Shown here one piece after another: positions 8,219 through 17,081 of a DNA stretch of 64,000 bases (position 1 is its first letter; each line of letters starts with the position of its first letter). Made by a program: the position numbers and the translations under genes. Below the pieces are notes generated by a model. It was given only the letters and a program-made list of their open reading frames with translations, did no database searches and was not told the DNA's origin. Source of the stretch: Symbiobacterium sp040797425 (GTDB lineage Bacteria > Bacillota > Sulfobacillia > Symbiobacteriales > Symbiobacteriaceae); contig NZ_JBFNEH010000002.1 in NCBI RefSeq assembly GCF_040797425.1, forward strand, positions 62,001 to 126,000, written 5' to 3'.

Positions 8219-8893
8219 TCAGATCAGGATCACGTGCAGGGCGCCCGGGCCGTGGACGCCGATCGAGAGGTCGTTTTCGATGTCCGAGCTGCGGCTGGGG
8301 CCCGACTTGAAGATCACCTGCGAGGGCATCGCACCGGAGGCGAGCGCCCGGAACACATCCACGCTGCTGTAGCGAATCTGTTCCTTGCGCAGCACGGCGA
8401 TGAGCAGCGGCGGCAGCAGGCTCACCGTGCGGCCCCGGGTGAGGGCTGTGGTCATCACGATGGTGCCGGTCTCGGCGATGGCCGCATCGCAGGCGACCAC
8501 GCCCGCCGCCGCCTTCTCCACCGCCTCCACGAAAGCCCGCCCGTCGCCGCCCGTCTGGAAGGCCACCACGGGGTGGCCGGCCGCCGTCAGCGCCTGATCG
8601 ATACCGAGCGCATCCAGCGCGGGGTCCGCCCAGCGGGCCACAGGCTTGCCCGCCGCACCGGCTTCCTTCAAAATACGGGCGATGAGCGGCGCAACCTCGC
8701 CCTCAGACTTCACCCGGTGGACCACCCCACTGATCTTCTCCAGCTCCTGCTGGAACCGGTCGGCGAGAGCGTAGCCGCCCTTCGGGCCCACGGGGCCGAC
8801 CGGCCGGGACGGCCGGAAGGGGGCCGGGGCCGGCTCAGGGCTGCGGCCGAGCCTCCGGGCCACGTGCGAGAGGAACTCCTGCTCGGTGGTCAT
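8219..8893 (-). CDS. lutC: lactate utilization protein C (LUD domain)
   Basis: Third component of the LutABC L-lactate oxidation complex, which converts L-lactate to pyruvate in the cytoplasm. The 224-residue product carries an LUD (DUF162) domain with DAAIAETGTIVM and the RTVSLLPPLLIAVL region. Its ATG abuts the lutB stop with no gap. It is last in the operon and runs into the terminator facing atpC. Confidence 0.9.
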   Translation of the reverse strand: MTTEQEFLSHVARRLGRSPEPAPAPFRPSRPVGPVGPKGGYALADRFQQELEKISGVVHRVKSEGEVAPLIARILKEAGAAGKPVARWADPALDALGIDQALTAAGHPVVAFQTGGDGRAFVEAVEKAAAGVVACDAAIAETGTIVMTTALTRGRTVSLLPPLLIAVLRKEQIRYSSVDVFRALASGAMPSQVIFKSGPSRSSDIENDLSIGVHGPGALHVILI

Positions 8894-10354
8894 CTACTTG
8901 GCACCTCCCTGGCGTTCGAGCTCCGCCCAGCGCTGGTGGAAGGGCCTCCTGGCCGGCGCCGGCATGGTGCGGCTCATGGTCCACCCGGCGGCGATGGAGG
9001 GCAGGTTGTCGAGGTACTCGCTGCCATCCTTCCGCTTGCGGGTGAAGGGTTTCGTCCCCAGGTGCGCCGAGCCGGCGACGAACCGGTAGACGCCGGGGCG
9101 GGTCCAGGCGAAGTGGACCAGCTTCAGGGCCGTGCGCATCAGCGGGTTCTCGCGGCCCCGGGCGACCAGTTCGCCCCGCAGCTGGATGATGTACTCGTGC
9201 AGGTGGATGCCCAGCGGGCAGTTCTCGTGGCAGGCGCCGCACAGGCTGCACAGCTGGGGCAGTTCCTCCCACTCTTCCAGCCCTTGCAGCAGCGGGGTGA
9301 GCACCGAGCCGATGGGCCCGGGATAGGTGGAGCCGTAGGCGTGGCCGCCCAGCTGCCGGTAGACGGGGCACGAGTTGAGGCAGGCGCCGCAGCGAATGCA
9401 GGTGAGCACCTCCTCGTACCGGCTGCCCAGGATCTGCGAGCGCCCGTTGTCGAGGAAGATCACGTGCAGTTCCTCCGGGCCGTCGGGCTCGCCGGGCCGT
9501 CGCGGGCCGGTGATCATGTTGAAGTAGGTGGTGATCTTCTGCCCGGTGGCGCTGCGGGGCAGCAGGGCCATCATCACCGCGAGGTCCTCCAGGCGGGGCA
9601 CCAGCTTCTCCATGCCCACCAGGGTGATCTGGCAGGGCGGAACCGAGGTGGTGAGCCGGCCGTTGCCCTCGTTGGTGACCAGGCAGATCGTGCCCGTCTC
9701 GGCCACGACGAAGTTGGCGCCGGTCACGCCCACGTCGGCGGTCATGAACTTGTGGCGCAGGGTGGCCCGGGCGAAGGCGGTCAGCGACTTGGTGTCGGTG
9801 GGGAGCTCGTGGCCGGCGACGGCGCCGAAGAGGTCGGCGATCTGCCGGCGGGTCTTGTGAATGGCCGGGATCACGATGTGGGCCGGGGTCTCGTGGGCCA
9901 GCTGGATGATGTACTCGCCCAGGTCGGACTCGACGATCTCCAGCCCCTCGGCCTCCAGGTGCTGGTTGAGGTGGATCTCCTCGGAGACCATGGACTTGGA
10001 CTTGATGAGCTTCCGGGCGCCGCGCTTGCGACAGATCTCCAGCACGATCTGGTTGGCCTCTTCGGCGTCCCTGGCCCAGTGCACCACACCGCCGTTCTTC
10101 CGGATCTGGTCGGCCGCCTGCTTCAGGTAGCCGTCCAGGTGGGCCAGCGTGTGCAGCTTGATTTCCCGGGCCCGGGCCCGCAGTTCCTCGAAGTTGCCGA
10201 TGGCATCACCCCTGGCCGCCTGGGCGTCCAGGTCGGCCATGGCGGCCTTGCGCTTCATGTACAGGTTCTCGGCGGTATAGCGTACGGCCCCCCGCAGGTG
10301 CTGGTCGCCCAGCGCCTTCCGCACCCGCTCCAGGGCTTCGGCTCTAGCGGCCAT
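8894..10354 (-). CDS. lutB: lactate utilization iron-sulfur protein B
   Basis: Iron-sulfur subunit of LutABC, 486 aa. An N-terminal LUD-type domain (KSKSMVSEEIHLN, VTGANFVVAETGTICLVTNEGNG) is followed by two ferredoxin-like clusters, CIRCGACLNSCPVY and CSLCGACHENCPLG, each with CxxCxxCxxxCP spacing, predicting two [4Fe-4S] clusters. The start overlaps the end of lutA by 11 bases. The sequence closely follows the Bacillus LutB pattern throughout. Confidence 0.95.
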   Translation of the reverse strand: MAARAEALERVRKALGDQHLRGAVRYTAENLYMKRKAAMADLDAQAARGDAIGNFEELRARAREIKLHTLAHLDGYLKQAADQIRKNGGVVHWARDAEEANQIVLEICRKRGARKLIKSKSMVSEEIHLNQHLEAEGLEIVESDLGEYIIQLAHETPAHIVIPAIHKTRRQIADLFGAVAGHELPTDTKSLTAFARATLRHKFMTADVGVTGANFVVAETGTICLVTNEGNGRLTTSVPPCQITLVGMEKLVPRLEDLAVMMALLPRSATGQKITTYFNMITGPRRPGEPDGPEELHVIFLDNGRSQILGSRYEEVLTCIRCGACLNSCPVYRQLGGHAYGSTYPGPIGSVLTPLLQGLEEWEELPQLCSLCGACHENCPLGIHLHEYIIQLRGELVARGRENPLMRTALKLVHFAWTRPGVYRFVAGSAHLGTKPFTRKRKDGSEYLDNLPSIAAGWTMSRTMPAPARRPFHQRWAELERQGGAK

Positions 10355-11084
10355 TCTGCTGAACCCCCTCCCACAGCAGCTCTGCGATATGCACCGGCCG
10401 GACAGAGGTGATGCCGCGCTTCTCCAGGCGGCCGCCCTGGTGCATCAGGCAGCCCAGGTCGGAGCTGACCAGCAGGTCGGCGCCGGTGGCCAGGATGGCG
10501 TCGAGCTTGTCGTCGGCCATCGCGGTGGAGATCTCCGGCTCCTTCACCGAGAAGGCGCCACCGAACCCGCAGCAGAGGTCGGGCCGGGGGATGTCGACCA
10601 GCTCGAGGTCGCGCACGCAGCGCAGCATCTCCAGCGGTTCCTCCCGCACCTTCAGCTCCCGCTGCATGTGGCAGTTGGTGTGGAAGAACGCCTTGCCCTT
10701 GAAGCGGGCGCCGACGTCCTTCACGCCCAGCACCTTCACCATGAACTCGGTGAACTCGTAAGTGCGCTGCCCGATGGCCGCCGCCTCCCGCTGTTCGGGG
10801 GAGCCGTCGGGGAACATCTTCGGGTAGAAGTACCGCACGTGCCCGGCACACGAGCCCGAAGGCTGGATGATGTACTCGCTTCTGGCAAAGGTCTTCATAT
10901 AGAGCCGGGCGAAGTCACGGGCGTCGTCCAGATGGCCCGTGTTCCATGAGGGCTGGCCGCAGCAGGTCTGGCCAGCCGGGAAGTCGACCTCCACGCCGTG
11001 GCGGCGCAGCAGGTGAAACACCGCCTCGCCGACCTGCGGGGCGAAGTGGTCGGCCAGACAGGTGATGAACAGCGATACCTTCAC
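10344..11084 (-). CDS. lutA: lactate utilization protein A (CCG domains)
   Basis: CCG-domain subunit of LutABC, 246 aa from the start chosen here. Two cysteine-rich CCG motifs are visible (GQTCCGQPSWNTGH and LCCGFGGAFSVK), a fold that binds iron-sulfur clusters in heterodisulfide-reductase-like proteins. I chose GTG at 11084, giving MKVSLFITCLADHF as in known LutA, because GGGAGG lies eight bases upstream. A GTG three codons earlier is too close to that site. Confidence 0.93.
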   Translation of the reverse strand: MKVSLFITCLADHFAPQVGEAVFHLLRRHGVEVDFPAGQTCCGQPSWNTGHLDDARDFARLYMKTFARSEYIIQPSGSCAGHVRYFYPKMFPDGSPEQREAAAIGQRTYEFTEFMVKVLGVKDVGARFKGKAFFHTNCHMQRELKVREEPLEMLRCVRDLELVDIPRPDLCCGFGGAFSVKEPEISTAMADDKLDAILATGADLLVSSDLGCLMHQGGRLEKRGITSVRPVHIAELLWEGVQQNGR

Positions 11085-11099
11085 ATCAGACACCTCCCA

Positions 11100-12836
11100 T
11101 CACTGGACCAGACCGGGGAAAACGTAGGCGAGCGCCATGAGGATCAGGCCGGCGACAATCGCCATTCCCAGGCTGAAGCCGGCAACGGCGCGCAGGATGG
11201 ACCCGACCGCGCTGCTGGCCTCGCGCTGGTCCTCGTAGGTTGCGGCGGTAGCTACCACGAGGGACTGGGCGCTGACCAGCTTGCCCGTGCAGCCGCCGAC
11301 GGAGTTGGCGGAGACGATCAAATACTCGTCGAGGTTCAGCTGGCGTGCCGTGATCTGCTGCAGGCTGCCGAACATGGCGTTGGCCGAGGTGTCAGAGCCC
11401 GTGATGAAGACGCCGATCCAGCCGAGGAGCGGGGCAAAGAACGGGTAGAGGAAGCCGGTCTTCGTGAAGGCCAGCCCCAGGGTGCCGTCGGTGCCCGTGT
11501 ACCGGGTGAGGTAGCTGAAGCCCAGCACCATCGCCACGGTGGTGACCGGCCCCTTCATGCGGGTGAGCGTGCGGGTGATGGTCTCCTTCCACTGCGCCCC
11601 CGTCATGCGCAGGCAGAGCCCCGCGATGATGGCGGCCAGGAAGATGGCGGTGCCGGGGGAGGAGAGCCAGTTGAGCGTGTAGACGGCCGACTCGGCCGCC
11701 GGCTCGGGCACCACGGGCGGCATGCGGTAGACCACGCCGTGGAGGAAGGGGACCTGCCACTTGAACACGGTGGGGATGCCGCCGAGCCCCCGGTCCAGCG
11801 CATTCTTCACGGCGGGCTGTCCCCAGAGGAAGACGAAGAGGGTGAGCAGCACCCACGGCAGCCACGCCCGGGCGACCTCGCCACGGCTGTGGCCGCCGGC
11901 ACCGCCGGCCATGGCGGCGACGGAGCGCGCCCCCGCCGCCGGGGCGGTCATGGCGGCCTCCTCATCGTAGGGGCGGGCGGGCTTCCACACGGCGCACAGC
12001 CCCAGCAGGGCCACCAGGGTGATGAGACCGCCGAGGATGCCCACCAGGTTGGGGCCGAGGTAGGCGGCGGTGAGGTACTCCGAGAGGGTGAACGCGACGC
12101 CTGATACCACCAGGGCCGGCCAGACCTCCAACACCTTGCGGAGGGGCTTGCGGTCCATCTTGACCATGACCGTGATCACCAGCGCGGGGGTGATCAGGCA
12201 AAAGGGCATGAGCTCCAGGGCGGAGAGCATGCCGAGCCGGTGCGCGTCGAGGCCCGTCACGGCGCCCAGGGTGATGATGGGCGTGCCGATGGCGCCGAAG
12301 GCCACGGGCACCGAGTTGGCCAGCAGGTTGAGCACCGCCGACTGGAAGGGCTTGAAGCCCAGCCCGACCATCATGGCTCCGGCAATGGCCACGGGAATGC
12401 CGAAGCCCGCCGCTCCCTCGAGGAAGGAACCCAGAGCGAAGGCGATGATCAGCACCTGGATGCGCCGGTCAGAGGAGATAGAGACGATGGATTCCTTGAC
12501 CACGTCGAACTGGCCCGTGACCACCGTGAGGGTATAGAGGAACATGGCCGCCAGCAGGATCCAGCCGATGGGGAACAGGCCGGACGCGGCGCCGTAGAGG
12601 AATGACGTGGTGGCCGTGATGGCCGGCATCTTCAGGATGAAGACCGCAAAGACCAGGGAGAGGAGCGACGCAGCCAGGGCGGCCCGGGGCGCCGGGATGC
12701 CGCGGCGGCGCTGGCCCTGCTTGTCGCGCCAGGGCACGAAGGCGAGGAGGTAGAGAAGCAGCAGCAGCGGCAGCGCCGCAACCAGGGTGGAGAGCAGCGG
12801 TTGGCCGAGCGGGTCATAGGTCTGCAGGAACTGCAT
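11100..12836 (-). CDS. lutP: L-lactate permease
   Basis: Twelve-or-more-helix lactate:H+ symporter of the LctP/LldP family, 578 aa. Characteristic stretches are QTYDPLGQPLLSTLVAALP at the N-terminus, GFGIPVAIAGAMMVGLGF and GSDTSANAMFGSLQ. The start at 12836 aligns with LldP and has GGGGGG at good spacing; an upstream ATG at 12851 lacks a ribosome site. The gene heads the lutPABC run, so uptake and oxidation of lactate are coupled. Confidence 0.93.
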   Translation of the reverse strand: MQFLQTYDPLGQPLLSTLVAALPLLLLLYLLAFVPWRDKQGQRRRGIPAPRAALAASLLSLVFAVFILKMPAITATTSFLYGAASGLFPIGWILLAAMFLYTLTVVTGQFDVVKESIVSISSDRRIQVLIIAFALGSFLEGAAGFGIPVAIAGAMMVGLGFKPFQSAVLNLLANSVPVAFGAIGTPIITLGAVTGLDAHRLGMLSALELMPFCLITPALVITVMVKMDRKPLRKVLEVWPALVVSGVAFTLSEYLTAAYLGPNLVGILGGLITLVALLGLCAVWKPARPYDEEAAMTAPAAGARSVAAMAGGAGGHSRGEVARAWLPWVLLTLFVFLWGQPAVKNALDRGLGGIPTVFKWQVPFLHGVVYRMPPVVPEPAAESAVYTLNWLSSPGTAIFLAAIIAGLCLRMTGAQWKETITRTLTRMKGPVTTVAMVLGFSYLTRYTGTDGTLGLAFTKTGFLYPFFAPLLGWIGVFITGSDTSANAMFGSLQQITARQLNLDEYLIVSANSVGGCTGKLVSAQSLVVATAATYEDQREASSAVGSILRAVAGFSLGMAIVAGLILMALAYVFPGLVQ

Positions 12837-12904
12837 GCACGAGCCCCCCATGATGAGATGAGTGGTAGGATGGCAGCCGCACCCGCGCGTGGTCGGATGG
12901 ACTG

Positions 12905-12917
12905 GTGGTCAGACCAC
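12905..12917. promoter_or_regulatory. GntR/FadR-type operator before lutP
   Basis: GTGGTCAGACCAC is a perfect palindrome around a central A. Its core TGGTCAGACCA fits the TnGTnnnACnA consensus of FadR-subfamily GntR regulators. It lies about 70 bp upstream of lutP and directly follows the gene for just such a regulator, so it is probably the LutR operator. Confidence 0.75.
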
Positions 12918-12996
12918 TCCTATTGTTCGCAGGGGTCTACGCTTCTGCCTGCTGCCCGCGCGGCAAATGACCTTCCATTGGCGACAAGGAGTCATA

Positions 12997-13014
12997 AGCG
13001 CAAGTTATTGCGCT
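12997..13014. repeat. inverted repeat after lutR
   Basis: AGCGCAA and TTGCGCT pair perfectly over a 4-base loop, 37 bp past the lutR stop on the minus strand. It could be a weak lutR terminator or a second operator; no T-run follows. Confidence 0.45.
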
Positions 13015-13050
13015 CACAAATAGCCCCTCTGTACCGGCGCCGCTAGACCG

Positions 13051-13770
13051 CTACTCCCGTTCCTGCCCGTAGAGCGTCGACTGGACCCGCAGGATGTGCG
13101 ACAACATCCGCTCCCGGGCCGCGACCGGATTCTGCTCCCGGATGGCCGCCAGCACGTCCCGGTGCTCCTGCAGCAGAACCTCGCCCATGCCCGGGATCCG
13201 CAGCAGCCGCTCACGGTAGAGCCCCAGCGCCTCCCGCATCGTCTCGCTCAGCGAGCGCATGGTCTTGAGCAGGAGCGCGTTGCCGCTGGCGCTGGCCACC
13301 GCGTCGTGGAAGCGCCAATCGGCGTCTGCGCCCAGCCGGCCCGCATGCAGGTCGGCCTCCATCTCGGCCAGGGCCTCCTCCATCGCCACCAGGTCCTCCG
13401 GTTCGCGCCTGACGGCGGCCAGCGCGGCGGCCTGGGCCTCGATCGCCGCCCGCAGTTCCAGGAGCTCGCGCCCCACGGCCTCGCTCTGCTCGATGGTGAG
13501 CACCAGGGCCAGCGGGGAGATGATCCGGTCGCCGGCCGAGTGCGCGACGAAGGTACCCTCGCCGGCGCGCACCTCGACCAGGCCCAGCAGGCGGAGGGCG
13601 GAGAGGGCCTCGCGCACCGCCGCCCGGCTCACGCCGAACTCCTCCGCCAGCTGGCGCTCGGGCGGCAGGCGATCGCCGGGCTGCAGGACGCCTTGCTGTA
13701 CCATGCGGGTGATCTGGTCCACGATCTGCTGGTAGATGCGCTGGTTGGTAATTCGTTCAAACTTTCCCAT
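13051..13770 (-). CDS. lutR: GntR/FadR-family regulator of lactate genes
   Basis: Transcription factor of 239 aa. The N-terminal winged helix-turn-helix (residues 8-75; LPPERQLAEEFGVSRAAVREAL) and a C-terminal all-helical FCD ligand domain (VGRELLELRAAIEAQAAALA onwards) define the FadR subfamily. ATG 13770 is chosen because GGAGG lies five bases upstream; a GTG four codons earlier overlaps that site. The location and the downstream palindrome suggest a lactate-responsive repressor. The symbol is assigned by context. Confidence 0.88.
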   Translation of the reverse strand: MGKFERITNQRIYQQIVDQITRMVQQGVLQPGDRLPPERQLAEEFGVSRAAVREALSALRLLGLVEVRAGEGTFVAHSAGDRIISPLALVLTIEQSEAVGRELLELRAAIEAQAAALAAVRREPEDLVAMEEALAEMEADLHAGRLGADADWRFHDAVASASGNALLLKTMRSLSETMREALGLYRERLLRIPGMGEVLLQEHRDVLAAIREQNPVAARERMLSHILRVQSTLYGQERE

Positions 13771-13785
13771 GCGAACCTCCACAGG

Positions 13786-15054
13786 TTATTCACTCTCCGT
13801 GGGGGAGCTGCTCATAAGCAGGTTCTCGACCATGTCGAGGAGGTCCTGCACGGTGCGCACCAGGTAAATCCGATCTGCGTATCGGCCCAGGACGCCGTAC
13901 CAGTGCGGCGTGCCCATGGCCCAGATGGGCACCTGGTGGCAGCCGTACATCAGGGTGCCCAGCCGCCGCTGCTTCTGCCGGCCCTCTCCCCGTGCTCCGC
14001 TGGAGAAGTCGGCCGACGGGGTGACGAAGATTACCTGCCGGGCCCGCCGGCGCAGCTCGCCCATGTAGAGCTCGATCTTGCGCCGCTCGTCCTCTTTCAG
14101 GGAGACCTTGCCATCGGTGGCGATGAGCACGTAGGTCTGGTCGTCTACCCGCGCGTGCGCCGCGATCTCGGCCAGGGCCGAGCCGAACCGGGTGCCCGCG
14201 TCCCAGGACCGGGCCCCCTGCATGAGCCGTTGCACCTTCGCCTCGAAGGAGCCGGTGCCCTTCAGGTACGGGGTGGCATAGGTGGCCCTCTCGCTGAAGA
14301 CGTAGCTCTCTACACTGAACTTGAAGTTGAGGCTGTGAAAGAAAAAGAGCAGGACGGAGACGTAGTGGACCATCGAGTGGGAGACGTCGCCGATCACCAG
14401 GATACGGGCAGGCCTGGCCGGCTCCGGCTCGGGGATCTCCTTCACCGGCCACCGGAACTGGAGCACCGTTCCGGCGTAGCGGGGGATGTTGTACCGGAGC
14501 GTGCGTGCCACGTCGAGCCGGTTGCGGCGGGGCCAGTGCCGGAACGTCTGGTCGGTGTTGAGCCACCGGCGCGCCAGGCGCTCCACCAATTCCTCCAGCT
14601 GCTCGATCTCCCGCTGCGAGAGCTTGCGGAGCGGTGACCTCAGCAGGTCCACATACGCGTACCGGCGGTTGGCCGCCTCGGCTCCCGCCGCGCTCTCGGC
14701 CACCGACGACGGCGCCAGCCCGCCCCAGAGGGTGAGGCGGCCAGTCACGGCGATCTCGGGCACGGGCGCAGGGGTGCCCGCCCACAGCAGGGTGGCGGAG
14801 CGTTCGCCCGGCTGCACCGCCGCCAGGGCCAGCGCACCCTCCGGCTGGTGATACGCCCCCTCGCCGGCGATGACGTACAAGTTGTTCGGATCGCGGGCAG
14901 AAAGAAACAGGCGCGCCACGCGCACCCCCGTGCGCAGGGCGCGCCGGCTGCGCGCTTTCAGACGGCCCAGACGGGCCAGCAGCCAGCGAACGAGAAGGCG
15001 GGGCCAGCGCAGCAGCGCATCGGTCAGGCGGTTCGTCCGAAGCCGTCGTACCAC
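13786..15054 (-). CDS. VWA-domain (CoxE-like) protein
   Basis: Protein of 422 aa with a C-terminal von Willebrand A domain. The metal-ion-dependent adhesion site is recognisable as VIGDVSHSM (DxSxS variant) near residue 240, with a later threonine and LIATDGKVS as the third motif. The N-terminal part is basic and unassigned. GTG 15054 has AGGAGGCG upstream and overlaps the moxR end by 31 bases. MoxR-VWA pairs act as chaperone-like systems that mature or insert metals into partner enzymes; the partner here is unknown. Confidence 0.82.
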   Translation of the reverse strand: MVRRLRTNRLTDALLRWPRLLVRWLLARLGRLKARSRRALRTGVRVARLFLSARDPNNLYVIAGEGAYHQPEGALALAAVQPGERSATLLWAGTPAPVPEIAVTGRLTLWGGLAPSSVAESAAGAEAANRRYAYVDLLRSPLRKLSQREIEQLEELVERLARRWLNTDQTFRHWPRRNRLDVARTLRYNIPRYAGTVLQFRWPVKEIPEPEPARPARILVIGDVSHSMVHYVSVLLFFFHSLNFKFSVESYVFSERATYATPYLKGTGSFEAKVQRLMQGARSWDAGTRFGSALAEIAAHARVDDQTYVLIATDGKVSLKEDERRKIELYMGELRRRARQVIFVTPSADFSSGARGEGRQKQRRLGTLMYGCHQVPIWAMGTPHWYGVLGRYADRIYLVRTVQDLLDMVENLLMSSSPTESE

Positions 15055-16079
15055 TGTCGGAGCGCCTCCTTGACGATGGCCTCGTCTTCCGGGTACTTGG
15101 CCAGGAAGCCGATGGTCACCTCCACCGTTTCGGGGGTGATGCTCCCGTCTCCCACATCCAGGAGGGCGCGGGCCCACTCGATGGCCTCGGCAATCGCCGG
15201 CTTCTTCTCCATGTTCAGCTGGCGCAGCTGGACGACGATGCGGGCCACGCGCGCCGCGAAGTCTACCGGCACCCCCGCAGCCCGCTCGACGATACGGGTC
15301 AGGATGGCCTCAGACGGAAACTTGAGGTCCAGCCAGACCGTGCGGCGCATGAAGGCGGTATCCAGCCGCTTGTATTCGTTGGAGGTGAGGAAGATGAAAA
15401 GGGGCGCCCGCGCCTTCAGCACGCGCGACTGGCCGGGCTGGTCGAGGTTGTGCACCACCAGTTCCTGACGGTCCAGGTAGCGCAGGAAGAAGTTCGTGGT
15501 GTGCTCGTTGAGCTTGTCGACCTCGTCGACCCGGACTACGGTGGGCCGGTTCGCCAGCACGCTCTCCAGGAGTGGGGTGCGGTTCAGGTACTCCAGCGTG
15601 TAGAGGTTCGGCGGCGGCCCGTCAGCTGTGCGCTGGTAGACCTGCGCGTCCACGATCTGCTTGAAGCCGTTCCAGGAGATGCCGATCTCCTCGGCCTCGA
15701 GGTGACTGTGGCACTCCAGGTCCACCAGGTCGTATCCCATGGCCCGCGCGAAGGCCTCGGCGAGCTGCGACTTGCCGATGCCGGGCTCGCCCCGCAGCCC
15801 CACCGGCTTGCCCTGGCGGAGGTAGGACCAGAGCTTCTTGGTCGTCAGGAGATCAAGAAAGTACCCCTGCTCCTGCAGCGCCTGCTGGAGCTCGGTTGGC
15901 GTGTACGGAAACAGACGGCTCGCCTCCTCGTTCAGTCGCTCCTTTGCCGTGGCCAACGACTCCTGGTTGGCCATCTCCCGCCGCCACACCCGCCACCATA
16001 CCGGCCCCCAGCGGATGAGCGGCACGGCCGCGATCAACCCGATGCCCACAGCAGTGCCTCCGGCGAGGTATGGGTGCAT
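15024..16079 (-). CDS. MoxR-family AAA+ ATPase with membrane anchor
   Basis: AAA+ ATPase of 351 aa. Unusually for MoxR it begins with a hydrophobic helix (AGGTAVGIGLIAAVPLI), suggesting membrane anchoring. Walker A is GEPGIGKSQ, Walker B is VVRVDEVDK, sensor 1 lies in FIFLTSNEYKRLD, followed by an RR arginine-finger region. ATG 16079 is preceded by GGGGGCGG; a TTG ten codons upstream is an alternative start. It is first in the minus-strand series that continues into the VWA gene and lutR, so co-transcription is possible. Confidence 0.85.
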   Translation of the reverse strand: MHPYLAGGTAVGIGLIAAVPLIRWGPVWWRVWRREMANQESLATAKERLNEEASRLFPYTPTELQQALQEQGYFLDLLTTKKLWSYLRQGKPVGLRGEPGIGKSQLAEAFARAMGYDLVDLECHSHLEAEEIGISWNGFKQIVDAQVYQRTADGPPPNLYTLEYLNRTPLLESVLANRPTVVRVDEVDKLNEHTTNFFLRYLDRQELVVHNLDQPGQSRVLKARAPLFIFLTSNEYKRLDTAFMRRTVWLDLKFPSEAILTRIVERAAGVPVDFAARVARIVVQLRQLNMEKKPAIAEAIEWARALLDVGDGSITPETVEVTIGFLAKYPEDEAIVKEALRQWYDGFGRTA

Positions 16080-16187
16080 CGGCGACCACCGCCCCCAAAA
16101 TGTTCTCAATTCCAGGACGAATGAAGAATGGGCACCATTGTGCCCGCTACCAGTCTATTGCGACCTTGCACCATGATTCGATGGAAT

Positions 16188-16204
16188 CGGCAGGATTCCT
16201 GCCG
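16188..16204. repeat. inverted repeat between divergent moxR and ywmB
   Basis: CGGCAGG and CCTGCCG form a perfect 7-bp inverted repeat over ATT in the 217-bp gap between the divergent genes. It may be an operator or a short hairpin; nothing else in this gap is identifiable. Confidence 0.4.
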
Positions 16205-16296
16205 GGAATTCTTCCTTCCGTGTACACGTGCCCGGAACCGGTGCGTGTTTACGTCAACGCCCAGGGGGCAAGACTCCCCCTAGGAGGTGTTTGCCG

Positions 16297-16989
16297 ATGC
16301 GCCAACCGGTGCTGTTGACTGCCCTGCTGCTTCTGCCGGTGTACGTGGCTCTGGCGGCGGCCCGCCCGGGGTTGGCGCCGGCCCGTGCGGCGGTCACGGG
16401 AGACGGGGGTCAGGTGGCCGCAAGCGACGTTTCCGCCGAGGAGTCTGGCATCGCGGCCCTCGGCCGGGCCGTGGCGGCCATGGGCGGGCGCCTGGAGGCA
16501 GCCGCACTCGTGGCCACGGTGCCCGCGGCCGGCCCGGAGGCAGCGGAGCGACTGGCCGCCCGCCTGGACCGGGCACCGCAGGCCTCTCCCGCCGGGCAGC
16601 GCCGCCTCGCCGTGGAGGACGGCATCGGAGGGCCTGTCCTTACCGTGGAGTGGCGTCTCCACGGCCCCGAAGCCGGCCGCTGGGACGAGGCCCACGCCGC
16701 ACTCCAGGCCGCACTGGCGGCAGAAGGGCTCGAGGCGCCGGTCTACGTGGAACTCTCGGGCCGCACGGCCAGACCCGACAGTCCGCTGGCGCTGGCCGCT
16801 GCCGCGCTGGACGGCGTGGCGGCGCGGGACCGCCAGCCCTGGGCCGAAGGCCCTTCGGCTTCGGTGGCCGGCTGGTCGCGGCTGTTGCCCCCGGGCCCCT
16901 ATCCGGTGAACGTTCAGGTGGCGGTGCGGCACGAGGGCGGGGAGGGCCGCTTCTGGATCGGCTGGCCGGTGGTGCGCAGCGACTACTGA
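16297..16989 (+). CDS. YwmB-like secreted protein
   Basis: Protein of 230 aa with a signal peptide (MRQPVLLTALLLLPVYVALAA) and a mature domain consistent with the YwmB family. The family has a TATA-box-binding-protein-like fold and lies just before spoIID in Bacillus and relatives. Function is unknown; a link to sporulation or the cell wall rests only on this conserved neighbourhood. ATG 16297 is placed by GGAGGTG about ten bases upstream. The murAA gene that sits between ywmB and spoIID in B. subtilis is absent. Confidence 0.65.
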   Translation: MRQPVLLTALLLLPVYVALAAARPGLAPARAAVTGDGGQVAASDVSAEESGIAALGRAVAAMGGRLEAAALVATVPAAGPEAAERLAARLDRAPQASPAGQRRLAVEDGIGGPVLTVEWRLHGPEAGRWDEAHAALQAALAAEGLEAPVYVELSGRTARPDSPLALAAAALDGVAARDRQPWAEGPSASVAGWSRLLPPGPYPVNVQVAVRHEGGEGRFWIGWPVVRSDY

Positions 16990-17010
16990 GCGCGCCGGGA
17001 GCGCCTTATG

Positions 17011-17039
17011 TAATATCAGGGACAGGTTCCCCATAGAGA
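17011..17039 (+). promoter_or_regulatory. possible sigma-E promoter of spoIID
   Basis: TAATATC (17011-17017) and CATAGAGA (17032-17039) lie 14 bp apart, close to the sigma-E consensus kmATATT, N14, CATACAnT. In B. subtilis spoIID is a sigma-E gene, which supports the reading. Confidence 0.45.
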
Positions 17040-17081
17040 TAGGGTGTCGTTCACCTGCATCCCGACTGCGGAGGAGAGGGC

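Noticed and set aside
8087..10411. Long plus-strand open frame opposite lutC and lutB
   Set aside because: The LUD and ferredoxin motifs are on the minus strand, and this frame begins inside atpC without a ribosome site.
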